A stretch of DNA of 64,000 bases from Cyclobacterium xiamenense (GCF_009467825.1 NZ_WIOK01000002.1:232508-296507); one strand, 5' to 3'. Numbered from the stretch's first letter, positions 17,703 through 27,183 are shown. Notes: a model not told the origin generated them from the sequence alone. Made by a program: numbers and translations.

Positions 17703-18869
17703 TCAGGTAGTTACCGTTTTCAATGCGTTGGTAAACAGTTTCATTTCGTCCATGGTACCCATACTTACCCTACACCAAGGTTGATCGGCGATGGAATAGA
17801 CCCGGATACCGACGCCCTCTTCCATCATTTTCCCTGCAAAGGCTTTGCCTTCTTGCTGAATGGGGAAAATCATGAAGCTGGTGTAAGAGGTGATCGGGTC
17901 AAATCCCATGGATTTCACCTGCTCTAAGGTGTACGCTTTGGATTCGGCATTCCACTTTCTGCAGGAAGCAAGGAATTTTTCGTCCTTGATACTGGCGATG
18001 GCGCCTTTCAGGGAAGTGACGCAAAGGCCCATGGTGCCCCGCACCATGCTGGTGATGGATTTGATACGCTCTTCGGTCGCTACCAGGTAGCCTACCCGTA
18101 AGCCGGCCATTCCATGAATTTTGGAGAAGGTACGGGCTACCATCACATCGTAGCCTTCGGATACCAAGCCTACCATGGTATGGTCCTCCGGCTTATCCAT
18201 AAATTCCAGATAAGCTTCGTCTACGAAGATTGGTTTTTTCTTGGAAGCGCTTTTACAGAATGCCTTCAATTCCGAAGGATCGGTGATTGCCCCCATGGGG
18301 TTGTTTGGATTACAAACATACAATAGCTTGGTATCGGCGTCAATTGCCTGCTCCATGCCTTTCAGGTCGTGGGAATAGTCGGCTTTCAACGGAACGGCCT
18401 TCCAGTCACCACCCATCGCTTTTGCGGTATTTACCAATGACATATACGAAGGGTCTGCCGAAACGACATTTCCTCCATGCTGGCAAAGTACAATGGCAGT
18501 TTTCTCCAACATATCCGTGGATCCAGGACCTAACATGATATTTGCTGGCTTCACCCCTTCTTTTTCGGCAAGCATGTCAATGAGGTAAGCCGCATCCGCA
18601 TGTCCGTATCGGTTTCCTACGCTGATGGACTCAGCAATCGCTTTCTGTACACTTGGTGAGGGACCGAAGGGATTTTCGTTGGCCAATAGCCGCGCTTTCA
18701 TCTTGACGTCTTTGTAAATGGGATTCATTTCCCACAGCATGCTTTCGCTGCTCCAGTTTTTTCCGGCTACAGCAGCTGGCTTCGCCTGGAGAGATCCGGT
18801 GATCAAAGGCAGGGATCCTAAACCCAATACGCTGGTTTTAAGCCAGTCCCTTCTGTTGAAATTTTTCAT
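17703..18869 (-). CDS. Tat-exported PLP-dependent aminotransferase, HisC-like (copy 2)
   Basis: 388 residues. The opening MKNFNRRDWLKTSVLGLGSLP is a twin-arginine-type signal, cut probably near LQAKPA. The body keeps NENPFGPS, GPGSTDML, NPNNPMGA, IFVDEAYLEF, the PLP lysine in ARTFSKIHGMAGLRVGY and the carboxylate Arg in CRVSMG. It is clearly paralogous to the enzyme at 15013-16164, aligning along its length with few gaps. It is followed by the AEC permease. The 372 bases upstream to the next gene are AT-rich and must hold its promoter. Confidence 0.88.
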   Translation of the reverse strand: MKNFNRRDWLKTSVLGLGSLPLITGSLQAKPAAVAGKNWSSESMLWEMNPIYKDVKMKARLLANENPFGPSPSVQKAIAESISVGNRYGHADAAYLIDMLAEKEGVKPANIMLGPGSTDMLEKTAIVLCQHGGNVVSADPSYMSLVNTAKAMGGDWKAVPLKADYSHDLKGMEQAIDADTKLLYVCNPNNPMGAITDPSELKAFCKSASKKKPIFVDEAYLEFMDKPEDHTMVGLVSEGYDVMVARTFSKIHGMAGLRVGYLVATEERIKSITSMVRGTMGLCVTSLKGAIASIKDEKFLASCRKWNAESKAYTLEQVKSMGFDPITSYTSFMIFPIQQEGKAFAGKMMEEGVGIRVYSIADQPWCRVSMGTMDEMKLFTNALKTVTT

Positions 18870-19241
18870 ACGTTCTTTTTTGTAAAGTGGTTAATATTTT
18901 GGTATAAATTTAAACCAAATTTGAATGAAAAAAAACATAAGGCGTAAAATTAGGTGTAAAAAACAGCCAAGTTTATTATTATGTGTATGAAAAAATAAAA
19001 TGGTAGGCAAAAAATTGCCCATGTTGATAAATTAACGTGTAGTTTGAGAAACACCCGGTAGCAATACCGGTCTTTTTGAGGGTGCGAAACGTTTTTTCAC
19101 CCTTTCTATGCTGCCAGCCGGGCAGGTTGTCGGTCGCTGAACACTACTAAAACCAGGACGATTACGCAAAAAAAACACGGCACCTGTTGGTTTATAAAAA
19201 TAACATTCCTATTTTTATAAGGTTGATTAAATTAACCTTTT
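18870..19241. promoter_or_regulatory. Divergent AT-rich intergenic region
   Basis: 372 bases between the minus-strand aminotransferase and the plus-strand regulator pair. The first 150 bases are very A+T rich. A short hairpin CCGGTA-gcaa-TACCGG followed by TCTTTTT lies at 19054-19076 and could be an attenuator or terminator. No gene seen. Confidence 0.45.
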
Positions 19242-19499
19242 ATGAAAAATATCCCCGATATTCACTTTACCGCCAAGCCTTTGTCCTCAGGTAATCTGCA
19301 AGTCAAATTTTACATTCACCAGGGTCGGAAAACCAGCTATGGGTACCTGTTGACCCGCTCCGATTGTTCCGAAGAGGAAATTCTGGACGAAATTAAAAAA
19401 CGACTGGCGCGTCGGGCAGAATCCCGATTGGACCTGCTTCGGTTTACATTTAAGAATCAGTGGAAAGACGATCACCAGTTTTTTCTGTACTCGGCATGA
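19242..19499 (+). CDS. Small conserved-looking protein coupled to the LexA-like regulator
   Basis: 85 residues, not recognised. It is basic and soluble, with a beta-rich first half (IHFTAKPLSSGNLQVKFYIHQGRKTSYGYLL) and a charged helix (EEEILDEIKKRLARRAESRLDLLRFTF). Its TGA overlaps the ATG of the regulator gene (ATGA), a strong hint that both are made together. The first half vaguely recalls the arm-type N-terminal of Bacteroidetes integrases, but there is no catalytic domain and I do not claim that. Confidence 0.65.
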   Translation: MKNIPDIHFTAKPLSSGNLQVKFYIHQGRKTSYGYLLTRSDCSEEEILDEIKKRLARRAESRLDLLRFTFKNQWKDDHQFFLYSA

Positions 19500-20266
19500 A
19501 TCCCCTCTCGTCAAATATTCGTTTTTTGCGCAAAAAAGCCAGACTGACACAAGGGCAACTGGCCGAAAAAATCGGCGTGCAACGAAGCATGATCTCCGCC
19601 TACGAGGACGGGAGATCCGATCCAAAATTGGCATCTCTCGAAATAATGGCGACATTGTTCAAGGTAGGAGCTGACGAACTCCTCTTTTGGGACATTGAAC
19701 GTAACGGGAGAAAGTACCTGCAACAGGAAGCGCTGAAAATATTGACCGTCACCCTCGATGGCAAGGAGGAGGAATGGATCAGTATGGTCGGGGAAAAGGC
19801 TGCAGCTGGCTACCTGAACGGCTATGCCGATCCCGAATACATGGAGAATCTCCCCAATTTCAGACTCCCCAACTTATCGAAAAACAATACCTACCGGGCA
19901 TTTGAGCTAAGTGGCGACAGCATGCTACCGCTACAGCCCGGAACCCTCATTATTGGGGCCTACCTGGAGCACGGTACGCAGATTAAAAATGGCAAAACCT
20001 ATGTGCTGGTTACAAAAAACGAGGGGATCGTGTACAAACGTGTATTCAACTACATTGCCGAACACGGCAAACTCTTTGCCGTATCGGATAACGATCGGTA
20101 CAAGCCCTACGACATCCCGATTCAGGAAGTTCTTGAAATTTGGGAAGCCAGGGCCTTTGTGAGTACTCACTTTCCGGATCCTACTCCCGAACCGCTGACA
20201 CTGGATGACCTGGGCACGATGATACGGGAGTTGAAAGCGGACATCCAAAAGATATCGGGAAACTAA
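19496..20266 (+). CDS. XRE-type repressor with LexA-like S24 peptidase domain
   Basis: 256 residues from the ATG at 19496, which overlaps the stop of the upstream small gene. Residues 8-63 are an XRE helix-turn-helix (LTQGQLAEKIGVQRSMISAYEDGRSDP). Residues about 97-225 are an S24 domain with Ser142 in SGDSMLPL and Lys181 in IVYKRVF, spaced 39 residues apart as in the Ser-Lys dyad of LexA. An Ala104-Gly105 pair (KAAAGYLNGY) sits 37 residues before the Ser and is a candidate self-cleavage site. Regulators of this kind lose activity by RecA-stimulated self-cleavage, or have kept only the fold for dimerisation. No phage genes are near. It converges on the next gene with a 4-base overlap. Confidence 0.88.
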   Translation: MNPLSSNIRFLRKKARLTQGQLAEKIGVQRSMISAYEDGRSDPKLASLEIMATLFKVGADELLFWDIERNGRKYLQQEALKILTVTLDGKEEEWISMVGEKAAAGYLNGYADPEYMENLPNFRLPNLSKNNTYRAFELSGDSMLPLQPGTLIIGAYLEHGTQIKNGKTYVLVTKNEGIVYKRVFNYIAEHGKLFAVSDNDRYKPYDIPIQEVLEIWEARAFVSTHFPDPTPEPLTLDDLGTMIRELKADIQKISGN

Positions 20267-21048
20267 TCCTTCGATCCCTCCTGCTGGCTGGCCAGTTCCC
20301 GAAATGCCTGCAATACCCTGGCTTTGGCATCAAATTCCGGGTCCAGGTTGATTATTCCCTGCTCGAAATTGTGCCAGTAGCCGTCGCCACAATCCAGGTA
20401 GCTGCCTGCTTTTGTTGGATCTTCCTCGGATGCACAGGAATAATCGTAGTCTGGAATGAAAATCAAGGAAGCGAGTTCCCGTCCTTCCTCCCAGTCCAGA
20501 ACGCGGGGCTGATCGTTCACAAGGAACTCCACTTTTCGGATCGAAAACTTGAACAATAATTCTACCAGCACTTCTTGCGCCGAATTGATTTCCTTGAAGC
20601 GAATTCGAAGGGGCGCTTCCTTTTTGCTGATTTCATAAATGGCCTGAATGAAGTCCTGGCAGCACAGGTACCATTCGTTTTGATTCAAGGGTATATCTCG
20701 GGTAATCTTGCCATGAATGTCCTTGGCCAATAGTTTGATACCTCCTTTTTCCCCCAGACTTTTCTGATTTGACCATTTTGAGGAAGCGTACAGTTTTTTA
20801 AACACGTTTTCCCAAAGCTTGGGCAATTCGCCGGTATACCGGTAGTCGTCGGCGAGTGTAAACCCCTCGTCCGTAATTTCCTCCGGACTCAATTCCTCCC
20901 GATCTGTGTACTGAATATCAAACTGTGTGTTGACAAAATTTTTGCTAAACGACAGCTTAAGCTTGAACACATGGCTGAAAGGTGGCGGGATTTCGCCAGT
21001 GACGTAGTCAATTTCCAATCGGGTGATGTCGTCGGATTTTAAATGCAT
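20263..21048 (-). CDS. Conserved-looking protein of unknown function
   Basis: 261 residues, soluble, acidic, no signal peptide or membrane segment. Notable stretches are EWYLCCQDFIQAIYEISKKEAPLRIRFKE in the middle and a Cys/Asp/Tyr-rich part near the end (IFIPDYDYSCASEEDPTKAGSYLDCGDGYWHNF). I recognise no family. Codon use and composition match the neighbours, and the long open frame with a good ATG makes it a real gene. Its 3' end overlaps the regulator's 3' end by 4 bases. Confidence 0.75.
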   Translation of the reverse strand: MHLKSDDITRLEIDYVTGEIPPPFSHVFKLKLSFSKNFVNTQFDIQYTDREELSPEEITDEGFTLADDYRYTGELPKLWENVFKKLYASSKWSNQKSLGEKGGIKLLAKDIHGKITRDIPLNQNEWYLCCQDFIQAIYEISKKEAPLRIRFKEINSAQEVLVELLFKFSIRKVEFLVNDQPRVLDWEEGRELASLIFIPDYDYSCASEEDPTKAGSYLDCGDGYWHNFEQGIINLDPEFDAKARVLQAFRELASQQEGSKD

Positions 21049-21200
21049 CGTATTTTTTTTGAAACAGGTAACAAAAATAAGGCTAATTCCTTAGATGCAC
21101 GAAGGAAAGTCGCAATTCGCTGGATGAAAATGGAGGGAAGCAGCCGTTCGGTATCAGTTAATTTCAAATTTATCCGAATTTTTTGTTGAAATTTGCCTCC

Positions 21201-21833
21201 ATGAAGGCAGAAGCAATCGATGACTGGCAACAAAAAAACGAGCGTATTGCCGCAGACTTGTACGAGAAAGGTTGGTCGCTGACCGATCGGTACCTGACCG
21301 AGGCGTTTCGCAAAGAACTGCTGGAAGAACAACGGGATTTGCTACACCACGGGCAGTTTCGCCATGCAGGCGTGGGTAGTGGCGATTCCTTTGCCATCAA
21401 ACCAGAAATTCGTAGCGACAAAGTGCTCTGGATGGACGAGCAGCAGCTCACGCCCCTGCAACAACGGTATTGGGGACTGATGGCAGCCCTACAGACGGCA
21501 ATCAATCAACGCTGTTACCTGGGCTTGCGCTCCTTTGAAGCCCATTTTGCCATGTATCCTCCCGGGTCCTTTTACCTAAGACACCTGGATCAATTTCAAT
21601 CGGTGCACTACCGGAAAGTTACGGTGATTCTTTACCTGAACGAAACCTGGGAGGAAAGAGACGAAGGAGCCTTGCGGATGTATTTTCCTGCGGAAAATGG
21701 CTCGGAGGAACACCTGGATGTGTTGCCGCTGGGGGCACGGTTGGTGGTGTTTCTGAGTGGGGAAATCCCCCATGAAGTGTTGCCTACCAATAAAGAACGC
21801 ATCAGTATAACCGGTTGGTTTAGAGACAGGTAA
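21201..21833 (+). CDS. 2-oxoglutarate/Fe(II)-dependent oxygenase (prolyl 4-hydroxylase-like)
   Basis: 210 residues from the ATG at 21201. The double-stranded beta-helix core has the iron ligands His and Asp in FYLRHLDQF and the distal His in GEIPHEVLPT, followed by the 2-oxoglutarate-binding Arg in ISITGWFR or the nearby KERIS. This pattern is that of the SM-20/P4H branch of 2OG oxygenases. It should hydroxylate a protein or small-molecule target that cannot be named from sequence. A box-like GAAATTTG ends 5 bases before the ATG. Confidence 0.88.
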   Translation: MKAEAIDDWQQKNERIAADLYEKGWSLTDRYLTEAFRKELLEEQRDLLHHGQFRHAGVGSGDSFAIKPEIRSDKVLWMDEQQLTPLQQRYWGLMAALQTAINQRCYLGLRSFEAHFAMYPPGSFYLRHLDQFQSVHYRKVTVILYLNETWEERDEGALRMYFPAENGSEEHLDVLPLGARLVVFLSGEIPHEVLPTNKERISITGWFRDR

Positions 21834-21850
21834 TCGGAAAGGAATTTCAC

Positions 21851-22276
21851 TTAGCTACCCTTTCCATCCTCTCGCATTTCTCTTCGGCGCATGGGCATGG
21901 CGTCAATGGTGCCAAAGAGTTCTTCCCAATTGATCTCCTCCTGTTCCCGCCGCAATTTGCTCCCACCGTCTTTTCCGAGCAATACGTAGCAGCTTTTTTG
22001 GGTTCCCCGCACATACCTTTCGCGGAGCTGTTCTACATAGTTGGCATCAAAGGTATAGGAACTGTTGCTGATCAGGGAGTCGCCGAAAATGAAATAAACC
22101 ATGTCCCGTTCTTCAATATCCGCCATCAATTCCTTATTCACCTGCCCAATCGGGCGCGAATCAACAGCCGGAAAAACCAACAGGATCCGGTTTTTCCACC
22201 GCAACTCGTCCAGTGTTATTTCTGAAAAAAAACCAGCAAGGGACGCAAGCAGCAAGGGGAGGAATAGCATTTTCAT
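21851..22276 (-). CDS. DUF4174 family secreted protein
   Basis: 141 residues from the ATG at 22276 (the open frame runs further upstream but that part has no coding character). A signal peptide (MKMLFLPLLLASLAGFF) precedes a thioredoxin-like DUF4174 domain beginning LDELRWKNRILLVFPAVDSRP, with DMVYFIFGD and CYVLLGKDGGSKLRR (substrate-side loop). The family has a thioredoxin-like fold without the CxxC motif; function unknown. It is followed by a Pro-poor basic tail. Confidence 0.82.
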   Translation of the reverse strand: MKMLFLPLLLASLAGFFSEITLDELRWKNRILLVFPAVDSRPIGQVNKELMADIEERDMVYFIFGDSLISNSSYTFDANYVEQLRERYVRGTQKSCYVLLGKDGGSKLRREQEEINWEELFGTIDAMPMRRREMREDGKGS

Positions 22277-22394
22277 GAACGGGAATACATTGGTTTGAAA
22301 ACTGTTACAAAAGAAACAGTATTCTCTCGCAAATGGTTTGGCTTCAATTACGGGATTGCTCTGCTTTTGATTTTCCGCTCTTCTACACCTGGGG

Positions 22395-24455
22395 TTAACT
22401 GATAGAAGATCCCGGAGGCGTTGGTTCGTGTGGCACCAGCAGCCGGTAGCTTCCCTGCCCATCCGATGCCATCAGGATCATGCCTTCCGAATCAATACCC
22501 GCCATTTTCTTCGGGGCAAGGTTGAGGAGCATGGTCACTTGTTTTCCGACCAACTCCTCTGGCGCAAACTGTTCGGCCACCCCGCTCAGTACCGTCTTAT
22601 TGCCCAAACCGGTATCTACCAACAATTCAAGCAATTTTTTTGATTTTTTTACTTTTTTTGCCTGCAGGACCGTTACCACCCGCAGGTCCATTTTGGCAAA
22701 ATCCTCGAACGGAATCAACGGTTTCATGGCGTCTGCCTGATGCGGGCTGGCTTCGTTTTTCTTTCTGCTGTTTTCCAATTTTTGCACCTGGGCATCGACC
22801 GTGCTGTCTTCTATTTTCTGAAACAATAGCTCCGCTTTTTTAATGGGGCTTCCACTGAGTAGGAGATCGGTGCGACCTGCATCGGACCAATGCATGTCTT
22901 TGATACCAAGCAGAACTCGGATTTTTTCGGCCGTAAAAGGTAAAAATGGGACAGAGAGGATGGAAAGGTTCGCGGCTATATTCAGCGCAACAGAAAGAAT
23001 GGTACCGGTGCGCTCGCGGTCATCTTTGATGGTTTTCCAGGGTTCGGTATCGGCCAGGTACTTGTTTCCGGTCCGGGCATAGTCCATCATTAGCGCCAGC
23101 GCCTCGCGAAACCGGAATTTTTCCAATGAACCGGCAATTTTTTCCGGATAGGTCGATAATAGCGCGAGTGTTTCCCGATCCACCGCTTCTAAAGTACCGC
23201 GTTCCGGTACCTTGCCATCAAAATACTTGTGCGTGAGGACCAGGGCACGGTTGATGAAATTTCCGTAGATGGCGACCAGTTCGTTGTTGTTCCGGGCTTG
23301 AAAATCCTTCCAGGTGAAATCGTTGTCTTTGGTTTCCGGGGCATTTGCTGTCAGCACATAGCGGAGCACGTCTTCCTGACCGGGAAATTCTTCCAAATAT
23401 TCGTGCAACCAGACGGCCCAGTTTCTGGAGGTAGAAATCTTTTGTCCTTCCAGGTTTAGGAATTCGTTTGCAGGTACATTGTCAGGCAAAATAAAATCCC
23501 CATGCGTTTTCAAGATGGCTGGAAAGGTAATGCAATGGAAAACGATATTGTCCTTGCCAATAAAATGAACCAGCTTGGTATCCGCATCTTTCCAGTAGGG
23601 CTCCCAGTCCAGGCCTTTTTCGGTTGCCCATTCCTTGGTGGAAGAAATGTATCCAATGGGGGCATCAAACCACACATAGAGTACCTTCCCTTTGGCCTCC
23701 GGCAAGGGGACCGGGATCCCCCAGTCCATGTCCCGGGTCATGGAGCGCGCTTGCAGCCCGTCTCCGGCTTCCAGCCAGCTTCTGCATTGACCCAGCACGT
23801 TGTTTTTCCAGTCCTGGGCGTGGGTTTCCAATATCCACTTTTTCAGAAAGGGCGTGTATTTCCCCAGGTCAAGAAACCAGTGACGGGTCATCCGAAGCAC
23901 CGGTGTATTGCCGCTGAGTTTCGATTTTGGATCGATTAGGTCCGTAGGACTGAGTGAAGAACCGCACTTTTCGCACTGATCGCCGTAGGCTTCCGCATGG
24001 CCGCAATGCGGACAGGTACCCTCAATGTAGCGGTCGGCCAGAAATTGCCCTGCCTCCTCGTCGTAATACTGTTCGGTTTCTTTTTCTAAAAATTCGCCCT
24101 TATCGTACAGGTCTTTAAACAGTTGCCCCGCGGTCTCGTGGTGAACCGGAGAGCTGGTTCTTGAGTAGTGATCAAAACTAATTCCAAACTTTTTGAAGCT
24201 GTCTTTCATGATCCCGTGGTACCGATCCACTACTTGTTGGGGGCTGATGCCTTCATTTTTGGCCTTGATGGTGATGGCTACTCCGTGCTCATCGGAGCCG
24301 CACACGTAGACCACGTCACGCTGCTGCAGTCTCAGGTAGCGCACGTAGATATCGGAGGGAATGTAACAACCGGCCAAATGTCCGATATGTAAGGGACCAT
24401 TGGCATAGGGCAATGCCGAGGTAACGGTATATCGCTTGAATTTTTTCTCACTCAT
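22395..24455 (-). CDS. metG: Methionyl-tRNA synthetase with C-terminal tRNA-binding domain
   Basis: 686 residues from the ATG at 24455; an in-frame ATG 14 codons upstream would add a non-family extension and would lie upstream of the promoter box. The class I catalytic core has HIGH at 23-26 ([10 protein letters not shown]), a four-Cys zinc knuckle (CPHCGH...CEKCGS) and the KMSKS counterpart KISTS. The anticodon domain follows (about 390-550). A Trbp111-like OB fold ([38 protein letters not shown]) occupies about the last 105 residues and aids dimerisation and tRNA binding. It charges tRNA-Met and initiator tRNA. Confidence 0.97.
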   Translation of the reverse strand: MSEKKFKRYTVTSALPYANGPLHIGHLAGCYIPSDIYVRYLRLQQRDVVYVCGSDEHGVAITIKAKNEGISPQQVVDRYHGIMKDSFKKFGISFDHYSRTSSPVHHETAGQLFKDLYDKGEFLEKETEQYYDEEAGQFLADRYIEGTCPHCGHAEAYGDQCEKCGSSLSPTDLIDPKSKLSGNTPVLRMTRHWFLDLGKYTPFLKKWILETHAQDWKNNVLGQCRSWLEAGDGLQARSMTRDMDWGIPVPLPEAKGKVLYVWFDAPIGYISSTKEWATEKGLDWEPYWKDADTKLVHFIGKDNIVFHCITFPAILKTHGDFILPDNVPANEFLNLEGQKISTSRNWAVWLHEYLEEFPGQEDVLRYVLTANAPETKDNDFTWKDFQARNNNELVAIYGNFINRALVLTHKYFDGKVPERGTLEAVDRETLALLSTYPEKIAGSLEKFRFREALALMMDYARTGNKYLADTEPWKTIKDDRERTGTILSVALNIAANLSILSVPFLPFTAEKIRVLLGIKDMHWSDAGRTDLLLSGSPIKKAELLFQKIEDSTVDAQVQKLENSRKKNEASPHQADAMKPLIPFEDFAKMDLRVVTVLQAKKVKKSKKLLELLVDTGLGNKTVLSGVAEQFAPEELVGKQVTMLLNLAPKKMAGIDSEGMILMASDGQGSYRLLVPHEPTPPGSSIS

Positions 24456-24461
24456 AGCCCG

Positions 24462-24469
24462 CAAAGATA
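24462..24469 (-). promoter_or_regulatory. Promoter -7 box of metG, almost no leader
   Basis: TATCTTTG on the minus strand matches the Bacteroidetes -7 consensus TAnnTTTG fully. Only 6 bases separate it from the metG ATG, so the transcript would start at or next to the start codon. Confidence 0.5.
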
Positions 24470-24544
24470 GGTATTTTAGGTTTTGGGTGAAATCCAACCA
24501 TACAATATTCGGGCGGTTTCAAACCCGTTCTCGATTTTTTTGGC

Positions 24545-25453
24545 TCATTTCTTTCCAAAGGGAACGGTGAGGCCCAGCCAGGGGATTGCCAACCAAAAAT
24601 CTTCTCCACCCACTAAGGGTAAAAAAAGGCCAAAATCGATGCTCATCCGACCGACAAGTCGCCTTCCTCCGGCGGATACGATACCCAACGACTCCCCGCC
24701 GGCACCGATCAGGTAATTTTCTGTCAGCAGGTAGCCCCTTGGCCCCGTTCGGATCATGCCGGACAGGGATACGGTAGGCCGACTGGCAATACTCCCGTTG
24801 GCATAGGCCCAGCCAAGCCCGAGGGTAAGGTTTTTGTCCTTGGATCCAAGGGTCGTCAGCCCATACAGCAATCCAAAGCCACCCTCGTCCGCACCGATGA
24901 CGGTTCCTGCCAGTACGCCAGCCCCAAGGTTTAATTTATCGGGAACAACGGGAAAAGAAACCTTAGGTGTTACCCAAACGGGTGTGGGGCTGCCGGCAAA
25001 TAGAAACAGCGGTACCATGCCTGCTCCAATGGAGAAATTGTCGGTAATCCCGGTGGAAACCTGGTTAAAAAAAATCCATACATTTTGGTAGTAGGATTCG
25101 TTCTTTTTTAACCCGTATCCATTGGGAATCCAAAAATGCCGCGTCGCCTGGAGATTGGCAAACCAGTAGTTGCCTTTTCCCTGCGGAAGGCGGTCCAGCT
25201 TTTCTAGTTGCAGGATATCGGAGCGCAGCAGTCGGATTTCACCCAAATTTTCCGTTTTGAGACGGATTAGCTGTGCATCTTCGGAAAGGATGGTACCCAG
25301 GTACTCGTTTCCGTCCTTCGTTTTGACCAGGTACAGCTCGGTTGTATCGGCTTCGGTGACGGGCGGCTGCTGTGCAAAAGCAGCGAGTTGGGTTCCTACC
25401 ACCCATAGGATTCCAACCAAACAAAGACCTGTTTTGACGCGATATACTGGCAT
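24545..25453 (-). CDS. Exported beta-barrel-like protein of unknown function
   Basis: 302 residues. A signal peptide ends near AAFAQQ. A short beta domain follows (ELYLVKTKDGNEYLGTILSEDAQLIRLKTENLGEIRLLRSDI, given here in pieces: VKTKDGNEYLG, IRLKTENLGEI), resembling an Sm-like fold. The rest alternates aromatic and glycine residues in strands (NFSIGAGMVPLFLF, GVLAGTVIGADEGGFGLLYG) typical of outer-membrane barrels, ending in LTVPFGKK. I know such proteins only as Bacteroidota hypotheticals. Confidence 0.75.
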   Translation of the reverse strand: MPVYRVKTGLCLVGILWVVGTQLAAFAQQPPVTEADTTELYLVKTKDGNEYLGTILSEDAQLIRLKTENLGEIRLLRSDILQLEKLDRLPQGKGNYWFANLQATRHFWIPNGYGLKKNESYYQNVWIFFNQVSTGITDNFSIGAGMVPLFLFAGSPTPVWVTPKVSFPVVPDKLNLGAGVLAGTVIGADEGGFGLLYGLTTLGSKDKNLTLGLGWAYANGSIASRPTVSLSGMIRTGPRGYLLTENYLIGAGGESLGIVSAGGRRLVGRMSIDFGLFLPLVGGEDFWLAIPWLGLTVPFGKK

Positions 25454-25533
25454 AGTCCGTGCTTGTTTCCTACAAGGTAACGCTATGTGCTCGTTAAAAA
25501 AAGCGGGGCTAGCGTTTCCTTCTTACCTATCTG

Positions 25534-26829
25534 TCAATCGTCCACAGCCGCACCAACCAGCTGCTTGAATTTCCAGGCAGTCTGATCGCCGGTAGGGCCT
25601 TGGGTTTGTTTTAGAATTATTCCGATAATTTTTTCCTGCGGATCGGCAAAATATTGGGTGTTAAAATACCCTCCCCAGACAAAGGTACCGGGGCTTCCCA
25701 GTCCTCCCTTGGCCTGGCCCCGCTCGGTCAAAACGCCAAAAGCCAGGCCGTAATGCTGCTCTGCGCCTCCGTAAAGTTCCAATGTTTGGTCGGCCATCAT
25801 GGTGGCGATGGTGGTCCTGCTGAGAAAGCGCTTGCCATTCAGCTCCCCTCCATTCAGGTATAGTTGGAGGAAGGTAGCGTAATCTTTTGCTGTACTGGAA
25901 AGGCCTGCGCCACCCGAGTAAAAGGAGGATCCATTAAGGGGGTAATCCACATCGTAAAAGGTATTCGGATAGTCTTCCCATTGCCCGTTTACCTTGCGTT
26001 GAATGGCTACCAGCCGGTCGGCCTTGGATCGGGGAAGGTAAAAGCCCGTGTCTTCCATGCCCAAAGGACCAAAGAGACGTTCGTTAAGGAATTGCTCAAA
26101 GCTCATTCCGGAGATGACTTCAATAAAATATCCCAGTACGTCCAATCCCATGCTGTAGGTGTATTTCGTTCCCGGGTCGTGGTGCAGCGGCAATTAGGCC
26201 AATTTCAGTACGATCTCCTTGATCGTCACGTTTTCGGTAGTAAACAGATCCGTGGTGCCTGCCTTCTGGTACAGCATCTTCATCCGTTCGTCCCCATCGA
26301 TCACCCCGTAGCCCAGGCCTGAGGTATGGGTGAGCAGATGGCGGATGGTGATTTCCCGCTCGGCCGGACGAGCGGTATAACTCGTGTCCGCATACCGGAA
26401 ATTGACCAGCACTTGCGGATTTTTGAACTCCGGAATGTATTTGGAAATGGGATCGTCCAATTGGAATTTCCCTTCCTCCCAGAGCATCATAACGGCCGTG
26501 GAGGTGATGGCTTTTGTTTGGGAAGCGATGCGGAAAATGGCATCTTTTTGCAGGGGCTTGCCGGAGGCATTGGCTTGTCCATATGCGTCGTGAAAGACAA
26601 TTTTTCCGTGGCGTGCAACCAAGGCCACCGCGCCGGGAATGGTGTTTTCTTCCACCGCCTCCTGCAGCATGTGGTCGATGCGATCCAGTCGCTCCGCAGA
26701 CAATCCCACCGCTTCGGGGGAACCGGTCTGTAGGGGAGGGCTTTTCTGTAGGGAAGGGGTTTGGGCATGCAGGTGAATCAGGCTCGTGCATGCAAGGACT
26801 AGGAAAATGGGTACTGTTTTTCGAATCAT
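25534..26829 (-). pseudogene. Serine hydrolase (class C beta-lactamase-like) split by an in-frame stop
   Basis: Two adjacent reading frames in the same phase (26829-26194 and 26193-25534) make one complete penicillin-binding-protein/beta-lactamase-like hydrolase of about 431 residues, interrupted only by TAA at codon 212 (26194-26196). Before the stop: signal peptide, the nucleophile motif in IASQTKAITS (S-x-x-K) and VALVARHGKIVF. After it: PGTKYTYSMGLDVLGY with the Tyr of the Y-S/A-x motif, and GAGLSSTAKDYATFLQLYL. The stop falls where the family normally has a Lys or Gln (LKLA-stop-LPLHHDPG), so AAA or CAA to TAA is the likely change. Either a recent pseudogene or a base-call error. Confidence 0.82.
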
Positions 26830-27175
26830 TGGAAATAGATGGATAGGTAATCAATATAAATAACCCTTGAAAGTAACCAATTCTTCTGTCAATTCATTAC
26901 GCTGACGCGTCAAATGCTGGTATACGCGCAAAACTACCGAACAATTCCGGTTGGTAAACCGGCCGGGTCGGTTTCGGTACGGCCGCCTCCCCGATAAAAT
27001 CCCGCTACCCAATCGTCCGCAACCCAGAGGCTCGGAAAGGATGGCATGTGCGCTCCTCCGTTGTAGGGTGAACGGCAGTACCTACCGCCGCTGGCTGGCT
27101 TTCTTCTAGTGTAAGAAATTGACAATCAATTTTCTAGTTAAATTATTGGCGCCAAAGGGTTTATTTGTGGAGGTT
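26830..27175. other. Intergenic region, no gene seen
   Basis: About 350 bases between the divergent serine hydrolase and CDF genes. A minus-strand open frame at 26934-27125 has no recognisable product. The 3' end holds the likely promoter of the CDF gene. Confidence 0.45.
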
Positions 27176-27183
27176 TATTTTTG
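27176..27183 (+). promoter_or_regulatory. Promoter -7 box of the CDF transporter gene
   Basis: TATTTTTG, full match to TAnnTTTG, 50 bases upstream of the GTG start I chose. Its position argues against the TTG at 27165 as start. Confidence 0.4.

Noticed and set aside
22457..22500. MetG degraded because KMSKS reads KISTS
   Set aside because: KISTS-like variants are normal in MetG of this type, and all other motifs are intact.
26934..27125. 63-codon minus-strand frame between serine hydrolase and CDF genes
   Set aside because: No signal, domain or start context; composition is that of intergenic DNA.
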